A stretch of DNA of 5,141 nucleotides from Mariprofundaceae bacterium. GTDB taxonomy: Bacteria > Pseudomonadota > Zetaproteobacteria > Mariprofundales > Mariprofundaceae. Below the pieces are notes generated by a model. The model saw nothing but the letters and a program-made list of their open reading frames with translations, did not search any database and had not been told where the DNA came from. The stretch lies in the NCBI GenBank assembly GCA_030950825.1, contig JAUZQT010000086.1, positions 1-5,141 of the forward strand. Direction: 5' to 3'. Both the position numbers and the translations under genes were made by a program. Positions 5,070 to 5,141 of this stretch are shown piece by piece; the stretch's first letter is position 1, and every line of letters begins with the position of its first letter.

Positions 5070-5141
5070 GGGGGTTGCGGGGTTTAATTAATTGTTAAAA
5101 ACGATTTTTGAGGCAAAAAAAGGACAAAAAAAACAAGACCC
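5031..5141. other. Low-complexity G-run and A-run tail, possible sequence-end artefact
   Basis: Four G-runs occur within 35 bases (G7 at 5048-5054, G4 at 5057-5060, G5 at 5070-5074 and G4 at 5079-5082), then an AT stretch and A-runs with scattered G and C to the end. Composition departs abruptly from all upstream genes, and hydrolase homology ends here. This looks like error accumulation at a read or contig end. The four G-runs alternatively fit a G-quadruplex motif. Confidence 0.5.

Overview
The window reads as a chromosomal segment of a moderately AT-rich gammaproteobacterium. This rests on a class I DAHP synthase very close to the enterobacterial AroG type, an SspB adaptor ending in a ClpX-binding tail, an Hda-type DnaA relative, a YciB septation protein, and a cluster (DUF2066-like protein, CDP-alcohol phosphatidyltransferase, hda) whose order is typical of gammaproteobacteria. 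I cannot name the genus. No mobile element, CRISPR array, tRNA or rRNA gene is visible.

Layout. Bases 1-345 hold no substantial gene. They contain a REP-like palindromic repeat at the left edge, a ten-codon ORF with two adjacent Phe codons, a strong inverted repeat (202-248), and a weak promoter candidate followed by a good Shine-Dalgarno site for the first gene. Bases 346-3411 are a tightly packed plus-strand operon: aroG (DAHP synthase), sspB (ClpXP adaptor), an exported DUF2066-like protein, and a membrane CDP-alcohol phosphatidyltransferase. Every junction overlaps (ATGA, TAATG, TAATG), which suggests translational coupling. A 17-bp perfect hairpin follows the last stop codon, then comes hda (3486-4169). 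yciB (4184-4735, minus strand) converges on hda with only 14 bp between the stop codons.

On the right, reading away from yciB, is the 5' part of a lipoprotein-type alpha/beta hydrolase. Its signal peptide (about 4770-4874) and its HG-motif catalytic N-terminus (4878-5069) share one frame but are split by a TAA codon. The coding sequence then dissolves at about 5031-5141 into G-runs and an A-rich tail, which looks like a degraded sequence end or a G-quadruplex-prone stretch rather than normal coding DNA.

Functionally the operon mixes entry to aromatic amino acid synthesis, protein quality control, an envelope protein and phospholipid synthesis, so it looks like a conserved housekeeping cluster rather than one pathway. 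hda (replication-initiation control) and yciB (envelope and septation) continue the housekeeping theme. I found no convincing novel defence or mobile system. The points most worth checking are the split hydrolase, the perfect hairpin before hda, the degenerate ATPase motifs of Hda, and the possible attenuator upstream of aroG.
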